This document shows positions 40,403-53,573 of a stretch of DNA of 64,000 nucleotides, in pieces. A model generated the notes under the pieces. It did no database searches and was not told the DNA's origin. It saw only the letters and a list, made by a program, of their open reading frames with translations. Position numbers and translations under genes: made by a program. How positions within the stretch are numbered: the first letter of the stretch is position 1; the number at the start of each line of letters is the position of its first letter. Source of the DNA: Lingula anatina (lineage: Eukaryota > Brachiopoda > Lingulata > Lingulida > Lingulidae); contig NW_019774881.1 of the NCBI RefSeq assembly GCF_001039355.2, positions 260,648 to 324,647 on the forward strand, in the 5' to 3' direction.

Positions 40403-43400
40403 TGCAACGTATCTAGAGCAGAAGGGACAAATATGCTACTTGCCAAAACTGCTAAAATTGCACAAAATAGTGCTTACTGTGATTTTTGTTGAAAGATGGC
40501 GTTTTTCGAAGACAACGCGAACCCTAACACAAAATGATACAGGTAACAGTTTTGGTTTTGAAAAGGCGTCGGTGTCCCCGTTGAGTCCTTATTTATACAA
40601 TCACATAGCACCTAAATTATACCAGGCATTTATGTCCTTTTATACCCTTCCCGTTTCCCTCCATGATTTTGCACGATTTCTATCTACAAGGGACATTTTC
40701 CCCTATCTCTGTCAGCGTCGTGACTCACACCACACGCAGTCACCGTTACAGGTCGCTGTACAGAGGGACACGGCGTGTTCCCCCGAGTCCAACTTGCTTG
40801 GGTTACAGTCTAAATACCTTGGTCTTGTTCACGCTGAAATTATGTAAAAGTGGCGTATATTGTTGTGTTTTATTTTGCGCAAACATAATAAATGTCGCCA
40901 TTAGATAATTCTTTTTAAGAGACACATTTAGTTGTGACTATCCCCATGACGATGGATAATTTGTAATTTATCTTTACTAAGAATTTCCTCATTCCTGCTC
41001 ATTAGCAAAGTAGCCTAGACAATAGCGCGAATTCCAATTAGTGCACTTGGAAGGCTTGATTAAGCCGTAAATTAGCGGGTGATAATTTGAGAAAAACGCG
41101 CGAATACACATCAACACGAAAATACGCTCAGATATGCACGCACCCATGTTGCATAAGTTTTGATGCATGAAACACTTGTTCTAAACCATTTCAAGACTGC
41201 GGGTATTTTGACCTTGTGTATACAGGGCCGTGCGTGTTCCTTTCTCTGTGATTTTCAAGATGTGGTAGATAATCTAAGGCGATCGCGAAACTCGGGTTTG
41301 TGGTTCATCTATCACACCAAGAAATCTCAACCGACCATAGTTACGCTGTCAGCCGAATACACTTAACGTTTCTGTGGTTTCTAACACGGCTAGTACATAT
41401 AGCAAAACTTGTAAGAACTTCCATTTGGATTATAGTGCAGGGGCATCTTGGGCATTAAATGACTCCCTTTGACAAGTTTAAAGATGTTGATCGGTCATTT
41501 GGCTGTTATGTTTTGTGTTAAGGTTTGAGAACAATCATAACCTCTAAGAGCAATAGACAGGGGTTTAATTTTGATGTGGAATATTATTCATAGATTATTT
41601 TGAACTCACTTAAGTTGTTTACAAACGGTCAAAGCATAGGGTGAAATTACTGACCCTAAATACTCTATGAAGACGGATCTGATAACATTTTCTTTATTTT
41701 TTACTGCATTCCAAATGTCAAATTCTATCAATTCTAAACACTACGTCCATACTTGTTTCATGCATCACTTTTTGAACTGCATTTGAGGCGAGCGCATTTA
41801 TGCGTTATTCTATAAAATCCATGCTCAGTAAAATGCGTTATATGAATGGGAAACAGTCTCTCAAATCGAGATTGCTCTCACTCAAGAAAAAAGTCATAAG
41901 CGATTACCGATAAACGTAGATATATATACACGCCTTTGTAGCGTTATGGCACTTAATGGAATTTTGCTACTGTTAGATAAGTCTCAAGTCTGTCGCAAGA
42001 TGAGGGGTTTTCGCTGAAAATAAGGTACCAGGTAGGTGTTTTGAGCATGATATTTCTGATAGTAAACTTTTTAGGATCAGTTTTATTTACCACAAAAATT
42101 TAAATATAACCGAATTGTCATATTCCCATTAATTTGAGCTCTCTGAGTTCGCCATGTGCGTCATCTGCTCGGAGAATGGTTGGAATTGGGAACATTTAAG
42201 GGTGGGCTAAAGGTATCCAAATATTCACCTCTCCCACCCTGTGCTGTGTGTTTTTATGCTGCAATGTCACGGAAGTCACACTTTGCAATGTTATTAATGG
42301 GTTTAATCCATATCTGATCAACATCTATCTGAACTGTTTTTTTTTTCAACTGTCCTCATTCCAAGTCATAAAAAACATTAACATTATCTTAAAAGGTGCA
42401 ATTGTTTAATTTAATAGAGTAGAAAGACAGACAGACAGACAGACTGTAACGCTAACTAACGCAAACTATTACATGTGTATTATAAAGATAAATAGTAAAC
42501 ACGGAGAAAAAAAAAGAACTTAAAGTGTTCAAACTAACGAATGTTCACATTCCACGCACATGTCCCATTATGTACAAAACAAGTCAAAATCACCAGGCCC
42601 CGTCCCTGGAGAGCGAGACACATCACACAAGGACAACAGGACCCTGCACGCCCCGTTAACCTGACGATGAACGGGCGGTAATGGTGATTTATCAAGATAA
42701 AAAAGCAAGTACAGGAAGGAAGATGACACTGGTATCGGTCATTATACCTGCTTGTAATACTCCTAGTTATGTACATTACCAGTTCCTGGCACAAAAGTCA
42801 ATCAGAGACAACAACTCGTGCTTGCGCACCTGCCATTAAAGTCATATAAATCATGACGCACCGACCGGACATGACATCCCTCATTGCCAGGTCGCTTAAT
42901 TCGTCGCGTCCGACGCATGAGTTAGCGATATCTGTTAGATTACCACTGATACCGATGGAGCATATACGTGACTTAATTAGTTGGAGAAATGCCACTCTAT
43001 TTGTGTAGTTAACTTAATGATCGTGAGCTGTATTGTTGTCCTTCTCTGTCTCTTTTTTATTTGCTTTACACTTTATCTTTGACTTAAAAGCATGCAGCAG
43101 CCCTTCTACACAACAAAACACTTGGTTTTAACAAAATAGATAGAATTCAGTGATTTTCTTGGTCTGAAAAAAATACTTGAAAACGTATCTTAAAGAACAT
43201 GCTCGAGTTATGAGACTGATAGGAAGAACGAAGAGAACTTAAGTATAAAGTCTATTGCGGTCCAATAACCTACAAAAGATTCCTTTTATGTTTTATTTAT
43301 TCTTTCATTTATAAATGTCTTTATTTATTTATTCAACCCTTTCTGGAAGGGAAAGGCCCTCTCTGATTAAAATTTTGATTTAGGTTCTAAGCCATTTCCC

Positions 43401-43491
43401 AAGTTGAGTCAAACAAGGGGTAAAAAGATCCTTTGGCTTCAGAGAAAGACCCCGCCGTTTTTAAAATTGCTAGCTACAGTCCTCCTATTTT

Positions 43492-43530
43492 AAACTAAGA
43501 TCTAATAACTGGTATATTAGATCTTAGTTT
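43492..43530. repeat. Perfect 16-bp inverted repeat (hairpin)
   Basis: Arms 43492-43507 (AAACTAAGATCTAATA) and 43515-43530 are exact inverted copies separated by 7 bp. No gene end is adjacent. Confidence 0.85.
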
Positions 43531-46457
43531 TAAATGAATCATCGCCCGTTTGGCAACAAATGTATCAGCTATCTGCTTCCGCAGGACTTTTGTAAAGAAA
43601 TTGACCGTGTCGGTTTATATGTGTCATTTGACGGGATGTCCGTTTAAAAATGTTCCATTTCCTATGAATCACGCGCCAACTTGAAATGTCTTTAGAGTTG
43701 AATATCTTTAAATGCGTTTCGAGAATGGACCGCTATCTCACTTGCACCTCACGATCTGTATTCGAGTGAGACAGGAGTTTTGCATATTGTGCCCCTGAGG
43801 TTATATATTAATGAGTCAGTGCTTGATTTTGCTATAAAATAACCATTTTATAGCTTGAAGGTTAAAGCATGTACATGGAGACCGCGCAAATTTCTTTCCT
43901 GTAGATTACCGATTTCTGCTTTGCCATCGTGAAAGGAAAAGAAGACATGAGAGGAAGTGAAACATGTTCGTGGCAGGGAGAGGGGGGGGGGGGGGTTCAG
44001 GTGGTTTAAAAGAACCGCCCCTAAGGCCGAAAAAGTCCGCTCTGAATCAACATTTGAACTACGCCCTGTGCAATTTTAAAGTTGGACTAAGAAGGAGTTA
44101 AAAGGGTCAGTTTTTTAAAGGCACCCCTTTATAAAAAATACAGTTAAGGGCCCGTAAAAAGCTCAAGTACACTTTCCCCTGCCTTCTACATAAAGTAGTG
44201 ATATATTGTTCTTTTGGGATATTGTACATGTGCACGCCCATACTTGTAACCGTAACAAAACCAGGAAGTCTTGGATGTGTAAACGCGGTTGAGGTATTTA
44301 TCGTCAACCACCACAAAACAAACCGAGACCTGCCACAACGGAGACGCCTTTAAAAGATAATGCAGAAGCCCGTCTTACGTGTCCAAATTGTGGGTAGATG
44401 CTAATCGGTCGTGTTCTCGGCGAAGGCCATACATATCCCCGTGTATCAGGAGTATTAGTGGTTTCAGGTGCTTTTCGATATATGGGCAAAATTCATGTAC
44501 TGGTACATGTAGTTTGCTTTCCGTAAAATATTTTGATTTGGAACGAATACATGTGTCTTATCTGTTAGAGTAGCTGACAGGTTGCATAACACCACTCTCA
44601 ACAAGCGGGGATCATTTTTTTTTTTTTTTTTTTGAAAATGGGGGTACAAGATTGATTTTAGAATCAAAATTAACTGTAGAGATGGTAACTTTAATTCGGA
44701 CAGTTCTGGTAACTGACATGTGATAAGACCTGTTAGCGGTTTAAGTAACGGTGAATAATAGAACCACTAATAACGGTTCAACATAAGAGTGACACCTCAC
44801 GATGCGATGACGTATGATAAAGTGTGGTCTATAAGCTGGTCAGATTAAATGATTGTAGTAATAAGTACTGACATTAAGTATGACAATAGTAAGGTCGATC
44901 TCCTGGTTTGCACTTGATTAGATAATCGATCATAAAACCTAAAAACTTGTGCGGTGGAAGAAAATCTAACAAACACACTAAAATTGTTTTTAAGAATGAA
45001 CAAATGAGCTGAAGCATTGAGATTTGGAAAGTGAAAATGGTGAGAAAAAGATGTCACAAGTACTGTACTAAACTATGGAAGCAAGTCACCATATGAAAAA
45101 ATGTCACCATATGAAAAAATGTATTCAAATTTTTATTTATTCAGTGCCAGCTGTTGTGCACTTATACTGATACATTCCCATTGTAGCCATTTGAAATGAA
45201 AAGTACGTGAAATGGGGACCGTCTGAGGGTGTGATCCAGACGTCTCTTTTTATAACCCCCAACCAGAAAAACACAGAAACAAAAAAAGCGATTTACCAAA
45301 GAGTTTTGCTCTTTCGTGAAATGCTTTTGTGTAGATGGGAATTGTAGTACATGGTACACGAACACACAGTTTCTCTCTCTCTCTCTCTCTCTGTTAAACC
45401 AAAACCGTGAGATAAAAATCACAGTTAATTGAGAAATCAGTCCTGGCCAGTGGCTTGAATAGGTGGACACACGGATCAAGCTGTGGAGAGTGTTTGCATT
45501 ATGAATTCGTTGATGGTTTTACTTGTGTTTTTTTCTCTTTCCACGGAACAAATATATTTACATCTTGTTTAAACAGACAGACCTGACGTAAGTCAAGGTC
45601 AAAATGGTTGATATTTTGAGCACAAGACAAATAGTCTTTGCCTTATGTGAACAGTTTATTTTCTCGCCACAGCACTTTTTAAAAAACACTTTTTAAAAAA
45701 ATGACGGAAGCATGAAAACCCTGTGTACAAACATGTACAATAAGGAATGTTTATAACCATGCACAGTGTAGCGAGGCACGCATGGCTGGAGTTATGATGA
45801 AATAGTACAAGTTGATACTTCATACCTCAGTTGGTTTGCATAATTGACCATAGAATACCTTCAGTCTGTGGGTTTCAAGTACCCGATGGGATATGCACAG
45901 CGTAGGTACGGTATTAATGCATTGCATCTTTAGGTAAAGGTCATTACTTTTGTTAAAAGATACTTTTTTCAATGATAAATGCGATTTTCATCCGATTTGG
46001 ACTAGAGTGTCCAATATCGGCTATGATCGTTGTCAGATGTACTTATAGTGCAATATCAATCGATTTGAAACCTGAAACATACATGTAGGTGATATGGTTA
46101 TCGAAAAAAAAAATAAAACAGTATTTCTTCAAACGTATTATATGACAGAGGCAAAGACATGCTACTACTTGGTACATGTATCACGATCAGATTTTCCATT
46201 AATCAGTTCTAGAGAACCGCAATCACTCAGACTATAACCCACGTTTTAATGTCATGCCTACCTGTTTTTCATGGCGGTGATAGCTCTTTCGAGTATGAGT
46301 TCATTTTTTCGCTATCTTTAAGTTCTTTCTTATCTACTGGCTGGTGACAGTCATTATGTCTTTTGCATGCCAGAGTACTAAAGTACCTGAATAATGTTTG
46401 TTTCATTTTCAAATGTGGCTTTACCACATCCTCCTCCTCCTCCTCCTCCTCCTCATC

Positions 46458-46488
<31 letters not shown>

Positions 46489-46719
46489 TAATAACCAACC
46501 AATCAATCATATCGACTGCAGTCGTCCATAACATCATCAACTGAACATCAGCATGATTAGATTCCCAGACCCCACGGTCCTCCATGAGCCAGGAAAGCTC
46601 AGTTGTGATCTCTAAACCAGCGTCCGCAAGGAGAACCTGTGCGTAAGTTTTGTTTTATGGACGCGATGAGCCATGAGTGGGTACCCATACCCAGAGAAGA
46701 AATGTACTACTGCTACTAT

Positions 46720-46769
<50 letters not shown>

Positions 46770-47345
46770 ACAATAATAATAAAAATAGTAGTGTTGGTTG
46801 CCCTGACACTGTTTCATTTGTAATGGTAGGTGCATGAAATCTGTCCCTTGGCAGCGTTATTTTTCGAATCCGAAAAATATGACACCATTCTGTTTATTCC
46901 AGGAATCAAATTCTTGCCAAATAGATACAAATACCCCCTCATTTTCTGTCTATATAAATATAACTTCACTGGCGAAATAATTAATGTATCATCGATGAAG
47001 TGGGGTTACCACATTTACATTTCAACAGAATCTAAAAGCATGGAATTTCGTTTCCAGCATTTCTACGTTAGATTTCAGACAAAATTACCACTGGCATTTA
47101 ATAATTGCGTGACAAATCTCAGTGACTTATTGAATGAAGTATTTTACGTAAACCGACATTTTGTCAGTGGCACGCCAAGTTAATAAGCCTGTTCTGTCAA
47201 CAGAATTATGACAACCGATTCATGTTCTAGTTTAAGGAACAGTTGACGATATATTTATATAGATACTAAGGAACACCAAAGCAATGTTTTTTACGATGAT
47301 GCTTGTCCCATGTCTGAGCCATCACACAGAAGACAAACCAATTAA

Positions 47346-47376
<31 letters not shown>

Positions 47377-48317
47377 TCTGTTGATTATATTTCACGAATT
47401 ATCACATTCCATGCGTTGTTCAAGTTTGCTCGTGGCTATGCGCACTTACACAACGTCTCTCTTCTTTTTTCATTGATGGGTTGATGAAATCACAATCGCA
47501 TGATAACAAGCAATTCGATGCTTTTGATAGAAGCAATTTATTTGATAAACCTCGCTGTTGGAGCAGGTGGGGAGATAATATAGAAAGCACTGAACTGAAC
47601 AATTGCACTGAATCCCCTACAGGTAATGTTTTTAATGCATTTACGGCAATCACAGCGCAGTTAACATGGTACTTTTTATACATGATAGTTACGTTCGCAT
47701 ATACACGTATGCGTGTACGGTCCTCGCCGCATGTGCGAAAACAGATGAGTCACTAAGCGACGTGTTGGTTGGAGAGGCAGGTAGGTGTGATTGAACGTTT
47801 AATCGTCTGTAAGATTTGTAAACTTTTTTCTTACGTCTGGTGTCACATTACTTTGACAACCATCTTGTTGCAACCCAGCTGTGTTAAACGAGATGGTTAA
47901 GATTTAGCATGTTTTGGATGTTGACTATATATGCACTACAAATATAAATTAAATGACGATGCCAAACATAAATAGTTTTCCTGGGCAATGTCAGGTTAAA
48001 TTGAGACAAGGACTCGCTGCAAATTCCATAAAGTTTATCTACATGAGTAGAAATTTAAGAAATGAAATTGAATAGTACATGTGAATTGATTTAAACAGAA
48101 AAGATAGATTCCAATTCCAATTTAGATTCAGGGGATTTTGGTCGTTTGCTGTCGAAAATGGGAGATGCAAAAAGACTGGTTGACCAAGTTATCTATAGAA
48201 ATGGATTTGAAGCTGAATCACATTTTGTTTTACTTCGGTGCACCGTATATACTGAGTGTTGGTTTGAATTCACAATAATCATGGCAACAAATTCATGGCT
48301 TCTGGCAACATTTTAAC

Positions 48318-48331
<14 letters not shown>

Positions 48332-48396
<65 letters not shown>
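48332..48396. repeat. AT dinucleotide microsatellite
   Basis: Long uninterrupted AT run preceded by an A homopolymer; the other copy at about 52653-52694 is clearly shorter. Confidence 0.9.
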
Positions 48397-48401
<5 letters not shown>

Positions 48402-48821
48402 TGAAAAGAACACTTGTTTAAAATACAAACTGTGTTATAAGAAGAGTGTTTTATATACATATGATACTATAATGAAATAAATTAATGATTGAATGAAAAA
48501 AAATTTGTTATATTATGTTGTCTTTTTTTCTTTAAATATGGAACTTATAATCTAAGGTGTGTTCATTTCAAAAACCAACAGCTAGAATGTGCATTGTTCA
48601 ATTCATTACCTCCGCATGATAAAACGGCGTTCGAATCCATCTCAGAAGAAAAATAATGGTCGGTGCAATGAGGCTAGGACGTGTTCTGATACACGAGAAC
48701 CTTTGGACTGGAATCAACGGTTTCTTTCGAATTTGTCATGATCTACAATGTGCAAATTGAACATATTTCCCTGAAATATAGTTTCGATTTCAATTAAAAC
48801 TCTTATCATTTTTTTTTTCGT

Positions 48822-49283
48822 TTAGAAATTGAATCCATTGCGTTCCGCCGTCCACCTGTAGGCCCAGTGGCTGCGTTTTGGAATCGCCCCTACGTTCTCA
48901 GCTGTGCGGGCACGCAGTATATAGGTCAGCGGTGCCTCTGGCTTCTTACTCCCAGTGTTGTATACTCCAGCCCTCACATCAGGTTCTGTTGGGACATAAG
49001 AGTATACCAAGCACATGCATGGTGATGCAATATCACTGTCTTTAGCGTTATACATTTCCCCTGGTATATAAAAAGTATCTTTGGCGTTGGCGATTTGTAC
49101 ACGTGCGTTATGCATGTCACACACGCAAGTAGAAATGCCTGTACCGTCATCTTGGTAAGGAACATGGCGTGGGGATCGTTTTCCGAACAATATCGAGGGC
49201 AGGTACGGATGAGGGACGCGCGCCTCCTTACTGGATACCATAGAAACTGTGACCAGTACAAATGATATGGATAAGATGTTCAT
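48822..49283 (-). CDS. Small secreted protein with Gly-Lys-Arg site and two CxC motifs, copy A; unknown family
   Basis: Single coding exon of 153 residues; I do not recognise the family. Residues 1-18 are a signal peptide (MNILSISFVLVTVSMVSS). The segment to residue 33 ends in PSILF followed by GKR, a standard amidation and dibasic cleavage site, so a peptide ending in Phe-amide is possible. The remaining 117 residues have exactly four cysteines in two C-x-C pairs (Cys53/55, Cys89/91) and a Trp/Tyr/Arg-rich end (HWAYRWTAERNGFNF). A TTTTTAG acceptor 25 bp upstream on the minus strand suggests a 5' UTR intron. All three substitutions I see against the second copy are synonymous, which supports a real protein. 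It could be a neuropeptide-like precursor or a cytokine-like secreted protein. Confidence 0.7.
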   Translation of the reverse strand: MNILSISFVLVTVSMVSSKEARVPHPYLPSILFGKRSPRHVPYQDDGTGISTCVCDMHNARVQIANAKDTFYIPGEMYNAKDSDIASPCMCLVYSYVPTEPDVRAGVYNTGSKKPEAPLTYILRARTAENVGAIPKRSHWAYRWTAERNGFNF

Positions 49284-50737
49284 TTTCTTGCCACACTGGT
49301 ACGTCTAAAAATAATAGAGAAACTATTTAAAATTTATCCCTTCTGATGAAAAATATTTGGAATTCTTTTCCACGTGATAAGTGAAATATTTAACCGAATT
49401 TGACTAAAATGACGGATATAGGCTCTGATCATTGGCAGCGGTTTTAATGCTACATCTGCAGATGTATGACCTGATGTAAAAAAACTCACCACCACATTAA
49501 ATGTTTCCCATAAAATCTAACGATCGTATTTTCATTATTAGACTTAAAACTGAAATCCTCTAGAAATTATTTATGAAGAGAGTTTTAAATGATCATTTCT
49601 TTTATATTGGAAATAGTTAACTGAATATTTCAAAAACTTAATAACTGAACGGTATTTTGTGACATACGTTATCGTACCTCAAGCTCAGTTTCTNGTTAAA
49701 CCAAAACCGTGAGATAAAAATCACAGTTAATTGAGAAATCAGTCCTGGCCAGTGGCTTGAATAGGTGGACACACGGATCAAGCTGTGGAGAGTGTTTGCA
49801 TTATGAATTCGTTGATGGTTTTACTTGTGGTTTTTTCTCTTTCCACGGAACAAATATATTTACCTCTTGTTAAGACAGACAGACCTGACGTAAGTCAAGG
49901 TCAAAATGGTTGATATTTAGAGCACAAGACGAATAGTCTTTGCCTTATGTGAACAGTTTATTTTCTCGCCACAGCACTTTTTAAAAAACACTTTTTTAAA
50001 AAAAATGACGGAAGCATGAAAACCCAGTGTACAAACATGTGCAATAAGAAATGTTTCTAACCATGCACAGTGTAGCGAGGCACGCATGGCTGGAGTTATG
50101 ATGAAATAGTACAAGTTGATACTTCATACCTCAGTTGGTTTGCATAATTGACCATAGAATACCTTCAGTCTGTGGGTTTCAAGTACCCGATGGGATATGC
50201 ACAGCGTAGGTACGGTATTAATGCATTGCATCTTTAGGTAAAGGTCATTACTTTTGTTAAAAGATACTTAAAGATAGTTTTTTTCAATGATAAATGCGAT
50301 TTTCATCCGATTTAGACTAGAGTGTCCAATATCGGCTATGATCGTTGTCAGATGTACTTATAGTGCAATATCAATCGATTTGAAACCTGAAACATACATG
50401 TAGGTGATATGGTTATCGAAAAAAAAAATAAAACAGTATTTCTTCAGACGTATTATATGACAGAGGCAAAGACAGGCTACTACTTGATATATGTATCACG
50501 ATCAGATTTTCCATTAATCAGTTCTAGAGAACCGCAATCACTCAGACTATAACCCACGTTTTAATGTCATGCCTACCTGTTTTTCATGGCGGTGATAGCT
50601 CTTTCGAGTTCATTTTTTCGCTATCTTTTAGTTCTTTCTTATCTACTGGCTGGTGACAGTCATTATGTCTTTTGCATGCCAGAGTACTAAAGTACCTGAA
50701 TAATGTTTGTTTCATTTTCAAATGTGGTTTTACACAT

Positions 50738-50739
<2 letters not shown>

Positions 50740-50768
<29 letters not shown>

Positions 50769-50780
50769 ATCATCATCATC

Positions 50781-50834
<54 letters not shown>
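50740..50834. repeat. Compound CCT/CAT/AAT trinucleotide microsatellite
   Basis: Consecutive CCT, CAT and AAT repeats; the counterpart at about 46431-46487 is shorter. It creates long Pro/His/Asn or Ile reading frames that are not genes. Confidence 0.9.
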
Positions 50835-50839
<5 letters not shown>

Positions 50840-51065
50840 CCAATCAATCATATCGACTGCAGTCGACCATCACATCATCAACTGAACATCAGCATGATTA
50901 GATTTCCAGACCCACGGTCCTACATGAGCCAGGAAAGCTCAGTTGTGATCTCTAAACCAGTGTCCGCAAGAAGAACCTGGGCGTAAGTTTTTGTTTTATG
51001 GACGCGATGAGCCATGAGTGGGTACCCATACCCAGAGAAGAAATGTACTACTGCTACTATTACTG

Positions 51066-51101
<36 letters not shown>

Positions 51102-52635
51102 ACAATAATAATAAAAATAGTAGAGTTGGTTGCCCTGACACTGTTTCATTTGTAATGGTAGGTGCATGAAATCTGTCCCTTGGCAGCGTTATTTTTCGAA
51201 TCCGAAAAATATGACACCATTCTGTTTATTCCAGGAATCAAATTCTTGCCAAATAGATACAAATACCCCCTCATTTTCTGTCTGTATAAATATAAATTCA
51301 CTGGCGAAATAGTTAATGTATCATCGATGAAGTGCGGTTACCACATTTACATTTCAACAGAATCTAAAAGCATGAAATTTCGTTTCCAGCATTTCTACGT
51401 TAGATTTCAGACAAAATTACCACTGGCATTTAATAATTGCGTGACAAATCTCAGTGACTTATTGAATGAAGTATTTTACGTAAACCGACATTTTGTCAGT
51501 GGCACGCCAAGTTAATAAGCCTGTTCTGTCAACAGAATTATGACAACCGATTCATGTTTTAGTTTAAGGAACAGTTGACCATATATTTATATAGATACTA
51601 AGGAACACCAAAGCAATGTTTTTTAAGATGATGCTTGTCCCATGTCTGAGCCATCACACAGAAGACAAACCAATTAACATTATTATTATTATTATTTCTG
51701 TTGATTATATTTCACGAATTATCACATTCCATGCGTTGTTCAAGTTTGCTCGTGGCTATGCGCACTTACACAACGTCTCTCTTCTTTTTTCATTGATGGG
51801 TTGATGAAATCACAATCGCATGATAACAAGCAATTCGATGCTTTTGATAGAAGCAATTTATTTGATAAACCTCGCCGTTGGAGCAGGTGGAGAGATAATA
51901 CAGAAAGCACTGAACTGAACAATTGCACTGAATCCCCTACAGGTAATGTTTTTAATGCATTTACGGCAATCACAGCGCAGTTAACATGGTACTTTTTATA
52001 CAAGATAGTTACGTTCGCATATACACGTATGGTCCTCGCCGCATGTGCGAAAACAGATGAGTCACTAAGCGACGTGTTGGTTGGCGCCGAGAGGCAGGTA
52101 GGTTTGATTTAGCGTTTAATCGTCTGTAAGATTTGTAAACTTTTTTCTTACGTCTGGTGTCACATTACTTTGACAACCATCTTGTTGCAACCCAGCTGTG
52201 TTAAACGAAGGTTAAGATTAAGCATGTTTTGGATGTTGACTATATATGCACTACAAATATAAATTAAATGACGATGCCAAACATATAAATAGTTTTCCTG
52301 GGCAATGTCAGGTTAAATGGAGACAAGGACTCGTTGCAAATTCCATAAAGTTTGTCTACATGTGTAGAAATTTAAGAAATGAAATCGAATAGTACATGTG
52401 AATTGATTTAAACAGAAAAGATAGATTCCAATTCCAATTTAGATTCAGGGGATTTTGGTCGTTTGCTGTCGAAAATGGGAGATGCAAAAAGACTGGTTGA
52501 ACAAGTTATCTATAGAAATGGATTTGAAGCTGAAGCACATTTTGTTTTACTTTGGTGCACCGTATATACTGAGTGTTGGTTTGAATTCACAATAATCATG
52601 GCAACAAATTCATGGCTTCTGGCAACATTTTAACA

Positions 52636-52698
<63 letters not shown>

Positions 52699-53123
52699 TG
52701 AAAAGAACACTTGTTTAAAATACAAACTGTGTTATAAGAAGAGTGTTTTATATACATATGATACTATAATGAAATAAATTAATGATTGAATGAAAAAAAA
52801 ATGTTATATTATGTTGTCTTTTTTTCTTTAAATATGGAACTTATAATCTAAGGTGTGTTCATTTCAAAAACCAACAGCTAGAATGTGCATTGTTCAATTC
52901 ATTACCTCCGCATGATAAAACGGCGATCGAATCCATCTCAAAAGCAAAATAAAATGTCTGTTCGGTGCAATGAGGCTAGGACGTGTTCTGATACACGAGA
53001 ACCTTTGGACTGGAATCAACGGTTTCTTTCGAATTTGTCATGATCTACAATGTGCAAATTGAACATATTTCCCTGAAATATAGTTTCGTTTTCAATTAAA
53101 ACTCTTATCATTTTTTTTTTCGT

Positions 53124-53573
53124 TTAGAAATTGAATCCATTGCGTTCCGCCGTCCACCTGTAGGCCCAGTGGCTGCGTTTTGGAATCGCCCCTACGTTCT
53201 CAGCTGTGCGGGCACGCAGTATATAGGTCAGCGGTGCCTCTGGCTTCTTACTCCCAGTGTTGTATACTCCAGGTTCTGTTGGGACATACGAGTATACCAA
53301 GCACATGCATGGTGATGCAATATCACTGTCTTTAGCGTTATACATTTCCCCTGGTATATAAAAAGTATCTTTGGCGTTGGCGATTTGTACACGTGCGTTA
53401 TGCATGTCACACACGCAAGTAGAAATGCCTGTACCGTCATCTTGGTAAGGAACATGGCGTGGGGATCGTTTGCCGAACAATATCGAGGGCAGGTACGGAT
53501 GAGGGACGCGTGCCTCCTTACTGGATACCATAGAAACTGTGACCAGTACAAATGATATGGATAAGATGTTCAT
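53124..53573 (-). CDS. Small secreted protein, copy B (probable other allele)
   Basis: 149 residues, the same protein as 48822-49283 except for loss of four residues (DVRA, residues 102-105 of copy A) through an in-frame 12-nt deletion. Signal peptide, GKR site and both C-x-C pairs are unchanged. The two copies lie in a block joined by one N, so they are best read as alleles of one gene. A 90-bp indel lies about 55 bp upstream of the ATG. Confidence 0.7.
   Translation of the reverse strand: MNILSISFVLVTVSMVSSKEARVPHPYLPSILFGKRSPRHVPYQDDGTGISTCVCDMHNARVQIANAKDTFYIPGEMYNAKDSDIASPCMCLVYSYVPTEPGVYNTGSKKPEAPLTYILRARTAENVGAIPKRSHWAYRWTAERNGFNF

Larger units (their letters stand above)
40403..48821. 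other. Intergenic region, microsatellite-rich, includes start of block 4
   Basis: No supported gene in about 8.4 kb. Contents: a CAGA run (about 42426-42443), a G homopolymer (43982-43995), a perfect hairpin (43492-43530), a T homopolymer (about 44617-44633), a CT run (45372-45392), CCT/ATA and CTA trinucleotide arrays (46431-46487, about 46705-46770), an ATT array (about 47349-47375), a long AT array (about 48332-48396) and block 4 copy A from 45393. Confidence 0.5.
45393..49693 (+). repeat. Direct duplicated block 4, copy A (ends at single N 49694)
   Basis: Nearly identical to 49695-54076 and includes one copy of the small secreted-protein gene. Trinucleotide and AT arrays differ in length from copy B. 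Confidence 0.9.

Noticed and set aside
46830-47183. 117-codon frame present in both copies of block 4 (also 51162-51515)
   Set aside because: Of five substitutions between the copies, four change the amino acid, unlike the nearby secreted-protein gene. No signal peptide or domain; treated as non-coding.
50672-50986. Frame rich in Pro, His and Asn, and the Ile-rich shadow frame
   Set aside because: Produced entirely by trinucleotide microsatellites. The same applies to the Val-rich and Tyr/Glu-rich frames at 46269-46809.
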